11,218 bases of DNA from Candidatus Sodaliphilus limicaballi (GTDB lineage: Bacteria; Bacteroidota; Bacteroidia; Bacteroidales; Muribaculaceae), in the NCBI GenBank assembly GCA_018065815.1, contig JAGHSP010000176.1, positions 1-11,218 of the forward strand, read 5' to 3'. Below are positions 7,504 through 11,218 of the stretch, one piece after another; the first letter of the stretch is position 1; each line of letters begins with the position of its first letter. The position numbers and the translations under genes were made by a program. Under the pieces are notes generated by a model, which was given only the letters and a program-made list of their open reading frames with translations, was not told the DNA's origin and searched no databases.

Positions 7504-7544
7504 CAAAACGAGAGTCTGCCATGAGTGAGACTCTCGTTTTGTTT
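7504..7544 (+). terminator. Intrinsic terminator of prs
   Basis: A perfect 14-bp stem pairs 7504-7517 with 7528-7541 (CAAAACGAGAGTCT and its complement) around a 10-nt loop. The 3' arm carries TTTTG and is followed by TTT. It starts 20 nt after the prs stop. The A/T-rich arms could also let it work in the opposite direction, although no minus-strand gene faces it. Confidence 0.88.
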
Positions 7545-7605
7545 ACGGCAAATAATATGTTTTTTGCATGATTTTTTCGTTTTCAAGCAAAAAAGACAGC
7601 AATAA

Positions 7606-7638
7606 TTTGTATATGTCAAAATAATGTACTACCTTTGC
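7606..7638 (+). promoter_or_regulatory. Promoter of the tRNA gene
   Basis: TTTG at 7606-7609 (-33) is followed after exactly 20 nt by TACCTTTGC at 7630-7638 (-7, TAnnTTTG). This is a full match to the Bacteroidota promoter pattern. Transcription would start about 7645, some 10 nt before the mature tRNA 5' end. Upstream, 7560-7594 is A/T-rich with opposing TTTTTTGC and GCAAAAAA runs, possibly just an UP-like tract. Confidence 0.82.
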
Positions 7639-7655
7639 ACTCGCAAAAAGGAAAT

Positions 7656-7729
7656 GGCGGGATAGCTCAGATGGTTAGAGCGTCGGATTCATAACCCGGA
7701 GGTCCTGAGTTCAATTCTCAGTCCCGCTA
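7656..7729 (+). tRNA. tRNA-Met (anticodon CAT), probably elongator
   Basis: A full cloverleaf of 74 nt folds by hand. The acceptor is 7656-7662 with 7722-7728 (six Watson-Crick pairs plus a G1-U72 wobble). The D stem is GCTC/GAGC (7665-7668, 7678-7681). The anticodon loop is TTCATAA (7688-7694) with CAT at 7690-7692. The T stem is CTGAG/CTCAG with loop TTCAATT. The discriminator is A at 7729, and CCA is not encoded. Elongator Met is favoured over the initiator because position 1-72 is a wobble pair, not a C-A mismatch, and the D stem is GCTC/GAGC. The anticodon stem has a U-G pair at 27-43 and an A-C mismatch at 31-39. A minor Ile tRNA with lysidine-modified CAU cannot be fully excluded from sequence alone. 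Confidence 0.93.
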
Positions 7730-7733
7730 CTCC

Positions 7734-7771
7734 ACAGGAGTCTTGTGACAACACAAGACTCCTGTTTTTTT
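7734..7771 (+). terminator. Intrinsic terminator of the tRNA gene
   Basis: A perfect 14-bp stem (7734-7747 with 7752-7765; ACAGGAGTCTTGTG and its complement) with a 4-nt loop runs straight into seven T residues (7765-7771). It begins 4 nt after the tRNA. Its T-run also supplies the -33 box of the next promoter. Confidence 0.93.
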
Positions 7772-7800
7772 GTTCAATATGAGAAAAATCAGTATCTTTG
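7769..7800 (+). promoter_or_regulatory. Promoter of the GH92 gene, overlapping the tRNA terminator
   Basis: TTTG at 7769-7772 (-33) and TATCTTTG at 7793-7800 (-7) both match consensus with exactly 20 nt between them, as for the tRNA promoter. The first three bases are the last Ts of the preceding terminator. The predicted transcription start, roughly 5-8 nt after the -7 box, falls on or next to the ATG at 7805, which would make the message leaderless or nearly so. Confidence 0.68.
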
Positions 7801-7804
7801 TGAC

Positions 7805-10000
7805 ATGGATAGGAGATTATTTTCAGTTATTGTGAATTTTGCGACGGTTGTTGTAGCAATAGCTGCTACTGATTATGCGCTATACGTTGACCCTCTCATC
7901 GGGTCGGCAGGTACTGGACATGTGTTTGTTGGGGCGAATGTCCCGTTTGGGTTCGTGCAGTTGGGACCAACGAGCGTCCCGCAGGAATGGCCCTGGTGTT
8001 CAGGTTATAACAGGTGCGATTCCACAGTAATAGGTTTCTCGCACACGCAACTCAATGGGACCGGCATAGGAGACCTGCACGACATTACAGTAATGCCCGT
8101 TGTGGGCGAAGTGAAATATGCCCGCGGCAACACAAGCGACTGCAAGAGCGGCTTGTGGTCCTATCAAGACAGGAAGCACGAGGTGGCGCAGGCCGGCTAC
8201 TACAAAGCCCGTCTCACAAGATATGGCATTGATGCCGAGCTGACTGCAACCATGCGCACGGGGTTGCACCGTTACACATTCCCCCACTCTGCCGAATCGG
8301 CCATCGTATTTGACCTTGAAAACGGCGGAGGTTGGGACGAAGTGACATCTAGCAGCATCACCGTTATCAACGACTCAACCATTGTGGGCTACCGCCGCAG
8401 CAGCGGATGGTCTTGGAACCACCCTGTTTATTTCAAAGCTGTGTTCTCACGCCCTTTCACTGCGGCACATCTGATTACTAATGGCACAGAGCAAAGCAAC
8501 ACCACGCTCGAAGCCAAAGCAGTATATGGCAGGTTTGACTTTGACACGACGCATGACAGCGAAATCCTTGTCAAGGTGGGAACCTCTGCAACTTCAATAG
8601 AAGGAGCAGCATTAAACCTAGATACCGAACAAGACGGTTGCAACTTTGAGTGCGTGCGCAGCCAGGCACGTGACGCATGGAACAAGCAACTGGGCAAAGT
8701 AAGTATCAAAACCCACGACCCGAGCGTTATGCGTTGTTTCTACACAGCGATGTATCACACGATGATTGCACCATCGGTGATGTGTGACTTGAACGGTAGT
8801 TACCACGGCAGCGACCACGTGAACCACACTGACCCCGGTTTCACCAACTACACCACATTCAGTTTGTGGGACACCTATCGCGCAGCACATCCGATGATGA
8901 CGATTATCCATCCCGAAATGATGAGCGATATCATCAACACGATGATTAATATACGCAAGGAGAATGGCAAACTCCCCATCTGGCATCTGATGGCGCGAGA
9001 GACCAACTGCATGGTGGGCTATCCAGGAGTCCCCGTTGTGGCCGATGCTATTACCAAAGGATTTACAGGTTTCAACTATGACGATGCGATGGAAGCAATG
9101 CTTCACAGCACCAACCTTGACGAGCGCGGGCAGAAGTGGCACCGCACATTAGGCTACATTCCCTGCGACTCGATGAAAGCCGAGAGCGTTGCCTTCGAAC
9201 TGGAATACTGCCTTGCCGACTGGGCAGTGGCCCAGGCCGCAAAGAAACTGGGCAAGACGGCTGAATATAACGAATACATGCGCCGAAGCAAGCAGTACAA
9301 ACGCCTCTTTGACAAGCAGACATGCTTCATGCGTGCCGTGGATAGCAAAGGACAATTCAAGGAACCTTTTGATCCGTTTATACAGCGACACCAGGCCGAC
9401 GAATATTGCGAGGGAAACGCTTGGCAATACACTTGGCTCGTCCCACATGATATTAATGGTCTCGCAGAATGCTTTGGTAGCAAGAAGAAGATGCTCAACA
9501 AGCTAGACTCGCTATTTGTGGTGACAGGCGACATAGGCAAGGAAGCAGCGCCCGACATGACGGGGTTCATCGGACAGTATGTCCACGGCAACGAACCCAG
9601 CCACCACATTATCTACATATATACCATGCTTGGCCAACCGTGGAAGACAGCACAACGAGTGCGTCAAGTGCTCACAACGATGTATAACGACGGAGAAGAA
9701 GGTCTGTGCGGTAATGAGGACGTGGGGCAAATGTCGGCCTGGTACATACTTTCTTCCCTTGGGTTCTATCAGGTAGAGCCCGCTGGCGGCCGCTACTATT
9801 TCGGCTCACCAGCAATCGACAAGGCAAGCATAAAAGTTCCCGGAGGCACATTTGAGATTGTAGCCCATAACAACAGCTCAAAGAACATCTACATCAAGTC
9901 GATACGCCTCAACGGCAAGCCCCACAAGAAACCCTATATCGACCACCGCGACATCATGTCCGGCGGCAAGTTAGAGTTCTTCATGAGCGATAAGCACTAA
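7805..10000 (+). CDS. GH92 alpha-mannosidase, secreted
   Basis: This 731-residue exo-acting alpha-mannosidase of family GH92 removes mannose from alpha-mannosides such as N-glycan or yeast mannan fragments, with Ca2+ as family cofactor. Residues 1-25 are a signal peptide (MDRR, hydrophobic core, AIAATDYA) with no lipobox Cys, so the periplasm is likely. The mature protein opens with the GH92 signature YVDPLIG, then GANVPFGFVQLGP and GFSHTQLNGTG in the N-terminal beta-sandwich. The (alpha/alpha)6 barrel carries FSLWDTYRAAHP, PIWHLMARETNCMVGYPGVPV and ADAITKG. It also has EGNAWQYTW with the predicted catalytic acid Glu536, and GNEDVGQMSAWY with Asp639 in the predicted base region. The length is normal for the family. 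I start at ATG 7805: an upstream GTG at 7745 in the same frame lies inside the terminator hairpin and would bury the signal peptide. No SusC/SusD pair is next to it. Confidence 0.95.
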   Translation: MDRRLFSVIVNFATVVVAIAATDYALYVDPLIGSAGTGHVFVGANVPFGFVQLGPTSVPQEWPWCSGYNRCDSTVIGFSHTQLNGTGIGDLHDITVMPVVGEVKYARGNTSDCKSGLWSYQDRKHEVAQAGYYKARLTRYGIDAELTATMRTGLHRYTFPHSAESAIVFDLENGGGWDEVTSSSITVINDSTIVGYRRSSGWSWNHPVYFKAVFSRPFTAAHLITNGTEQSNTTLEAKAVYGRFDFDTTHDSEILVKVGTSATSIEGAALNLDTEQDGCNFECVRSQARDAWNKQLGKVSIKTHDPSVMRCFYTAMYHTMIAPSVMCDLNGSYHGSDHVNHTDPGFTNYTTFSLWDTYRAAHPMMTIIHPEMMSDIINTMINIRKENGKLPIWHLMARETNCMVGYPGVPVVADAITKGFTGFNYDDAMEAMLHSTNLDERGQKWHRTLGYIPCDSMKAESVAFELEYCLADWAVAQAAKKLGKTAEYNEYMRRSKQYKRLFDKQTCFMRAVDSKGQFKEPFDPFIQRHQADEYCEGNAWQYTWLVPHDINGLAECFGSKKKMLNKLDSLFVVTGDIGKEAAPDMTGFIGQYVHGNEPSHHIIYIYTMLGQPWKTAQRVRQVLTTMYNDGEEGLCGNEDVGQMSAWYILSSLGFYQVEPAGGRYYFGSPAIDKASIKVPGGTFEIVAHNNSSKNIYIKSIRLNGKPHKKPYIDHRDIMSGGKLEFFMSDKH

Positions 10001-10056
10001 TGATACCACCCAGCCCACCTATCGCTGCCAGCAGTCAATAAGAGAAAGCAGCCACT

Positions 10057-10089
10057 GTGCCCGACGGATTTCCGTCGGGTGCGTCTTTT
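10057..10089 (+). terminator. Hairpin terminator between the convergent GH92 genes
   Basis: A GC-rich inverted repeat, CCCGACGG/CCGTCGGG (10060-10067 and 10072-10079), has a 4-nt ATTT loop and is extended by wobble and G-C pairs out to 10057-10082, followed by GTCTTTT. The T-run favours the + strand gene. The minus-strand side lacks a good T-run, so use by the opposing gene is possible but less certain. The end touches the stop codon of the minus-strand GH92. Confidence 0.82.
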
Positions 10090-11218
10090 ATTTCCCAAAG
10101 AGGTAGGTTCTTTTCTTTTTGGTGGGCACTGTGCTGGTTCCTTTATGTAATGATGCGGGGGCATTGCCCATCGTCGCATCTATGGTGGCACCGTTTTTGA
10201 GGGTTGCAATGTCAATGGTATTGAGATTATGCACCTTACCGTTGACCAGGTATTGCTGAACAAAGCGATCAGAGTCGCTCACATCCCGAGCATTGATAGT
10301 CAGCTTCTTGCCATTTTCAAGACGGATTTTCACCTTATTGAAATAGGGAGCACCTAGCACATATTGTCCCGATCCCGGGCAAACGGGATAGAAACCGAGC
10401 GCCGAGAACACATACCAGGCCGATGTCTGGCCGTTGTCCTCGTCACCACAATAGCCGTCGGGCGTAGCCTTGTAGAGACGGTTCATCACCTCACGCACCC
10501 AGTACTGGGTCTTCCAGGGTTGACCGCAAAAGTTATACAAATAAAGCATGTGCTGGATGGGCTGGTTGCCGTGGGCGTATTGTCCAAATCCAGATATTTG
10601 CATCTCTCTTATCTCGTGGATGGTGAAGCCATAGTAACTGTCGTCGTATAGCGGCGGCATGGTCATCACGCTGTCGAGCATCGCTGCAAATTGACTGTTC
10701 CCGCCCATAAGGTTTATCAAGCCTTCCGGATCGTGGAACACGCTCCATGTGTAATGCCAGCTATTACACTCGGTGAAGTCCCCACCCCATTTGTAAGGGT
10801 TGAAATTATCGGCAAAACCGCCATTTTTCTTCTTGCCACGCATGAGTTTGGTCTCTGGGTCAAAGAGATTGCGATAGTTCTGCGAGCGATTCTTATACAC
10901 TGCAATTTCACTTTCAGGCCTACCCAATGCCTTACCCATCTGGTAAATGCACCAGTCATCATAGGCATATTCAAGCGTGCGCGCCGCGCTCTCATTAATG
11001 CCCACGTCACAAGGAACGTAACCCAGTGAGTTATAGTATTCCCAGCCTAATCGGCCAGTAGAACTCACCCTAGGATGGTTGGCATTTGCGCCACGTGTAA
11101 CGGCCTCCCACAAGATTTCCTTGTCATGCACAGTGACACCCTGCACAACAGCATCGGCCACGACCGAAGCCGAGTTGTTGCCCACCATGCAGTCGCGATG
11201 CCCAGGACTCGCCCACTC
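10088..11218 (-). CDS. GH92 alpha-mannosidase, C-terminal part (gene runs off the window)
   Basis: The reading frame is open to the window edge. The last 30 bases encode EWASPGHRDC in frame before the Met at 11188, so that Met is internal and the gene is 5'-truncated by the window, not a complete 366-residue gene. The 376 visible codons cover most of the (alpha/alpha)6 barrel of a GH92 alpha-mannosidase: CMVGNNSASVVADAV, LGYVPCD, TECNSWHYTW (predicted catalytic acid Glu, codon at 10771-10769), GQYAHGNQPIQHMLYLYN and GDEDNGQTSAWYVFSALGFYPV (predicted base region). It differs from the convergent GH92 in these loops (TECNSWHYTW against EGNAWQYTW, GDEDNGQT against GNEDVGQM), suggesting another subgroup and linkage preference. 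The C terminus ends in a short basic tail, KKKRTYLFGK. Signal peptide and promoter lie outside the window. Confidence 0.94.
   Translation of the reverse strand, partial: EWASPGHRDCMVGNNSASVVADAVVQGVTVHDKEILWEAVTRGANANHPRVSSTGRLGWEYYNSLGYVPCDVGINESAARTLEYAYDDWCIYQMGKALGRPESEIAVYKNRSQNYRNLFDPETKLMRGKKKNGGFADNFNPYKWGGDFTECNSWHYTWSVFHDPEGLINLMGGNSQFAAMLDSVMTMPPLYDDSYYGFTIHEIREMQISGFGQYAHGNQPIQHMLYLYNFCGQPWKTQYWVREVMNRLYKATPDGYCGDEDNGQTSAWYVFSALGFYPVCPGSGQYVLGAPYFNKVKIRLENGKKLTINARDVSDSDRFVQQYLVNGKVHNLNTIDIATLKNGATIDATMGNAPASLHKGTSTVPTKKKRTYLFGK

Noticed and set aside
7560..7594. Inverted repeat TTTTTTGC...GCAAAAAA as a hairpin or operator upstream of the tRNA promoter
   Set aside because: The arms are mostly homopolymer T/A and are separated by 19 nt, so chance pairing in an A/T-rich tract is a sufficient explanation.
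7656..7729. Initiator tRNA-fMet
   Set aside because: Position 1-72 is G-U rather than the C-A mismatch of initiators, the D stem is GCTC/GAGC, and the anticodon stem lacks three consecutive G-C pairs next to the loop.
7745..7804. GTG at 7745 as an upstream start for the GH92 gene
   Set aside because: It lies inside the tRNA terminator hairpin, upstream of the predicted promoter, and would put 20 residues before an otherwise standard signal peptide.
10088..11188. The minus-strand GH92 as a complete short gene starting at 11188
   Set aside because: The frame continues to the window edge with GH92-like residues (EWASPGHRDC), so the Met is internal and the gene is cut by the window.
1..11218. 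Mobile elements, CRISPR arrays, phage or defence genes
   Set aside because: No transposase or integrase motifs, no regularly spaced repeats, and no target duplications at the tRNA. All sizeable open frames outside the listed genes are antisense or out-of-frame overlaps.

Overview
The window looks like chromosome from a Bacteroidota species, most likely a gut Bacteroidales such as Muribaculaceae or Prevotellaceae. Two kinds of evidence support this. The promoters fit the Bacteroidota consensus: a TAnnTTTG -7 box, in two clear cases with TTTG exactly 20 nt upstream, and no Shine-Dalgarno sequence stands out before the genes. The gene content also fits: a succinate-to-propionate Na+-pump operon and paired GH92 alpha-mannosidases. 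The species cannot be fixed from the sequence alone.

Region 1 (1-4721) is one operon on the + strand: methylmalonyl-CoA epimerase, the carboxyltransferase subunit MmdA, a small one-helix OadG-type subunit, a biotin carrier protein, and the membrane beta subunit. It ends at a strong intrinsic terminator. Together these convert (R)- to (S)-methylmalonyl-CoA, decarboxylate it to propionyl-CoA, and use the energy released to export Na+. No biotin carboxylase gene is present, as expected for a decarboxylase pump. The most unusual gene is the carrier, which has two complete biotinyl domains, each with an EAMKM site, joined by an Ala/Pro linker. The beta subunit also starts with a signal-peptide-like extension.

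Region 2 (4737-7544) holds a cytoplasmic GH13 alpha-amylase-family enzyme, which begins only 15 nt after the operon terminator, and PRPP synthetase (prs) with its own promoter and terminator.

Region 3 (7606-7771) is a single tRNA(CAU), probably elongator Met, with a near-consensus promoter and a perfect 14-bp terminator hairpin.

Region 4 (7769-11218) has two convergent GH92 alpha-mannosidase genes. The first is complete and has a signal peptide. Its predicted promoter shares its -33 box with the T-run of the tRNA terminator, and its predicted transcription start falls at or next to the start codon. The second runs on the minus strand and is cut by the window end, so only its C-terminal half is seen. 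A hairpin terminator separates them.

Most of the window is ordinary core and carbohydrate metabolism. I see no phage, insertion sequence, CRISPR array, toxin-antitoxin or defence genes, and no wholly new system. The observations most worth following are the tandem-biotinyl carrier, the modified beta subunit, and the compact terminator/promoter arrangements.
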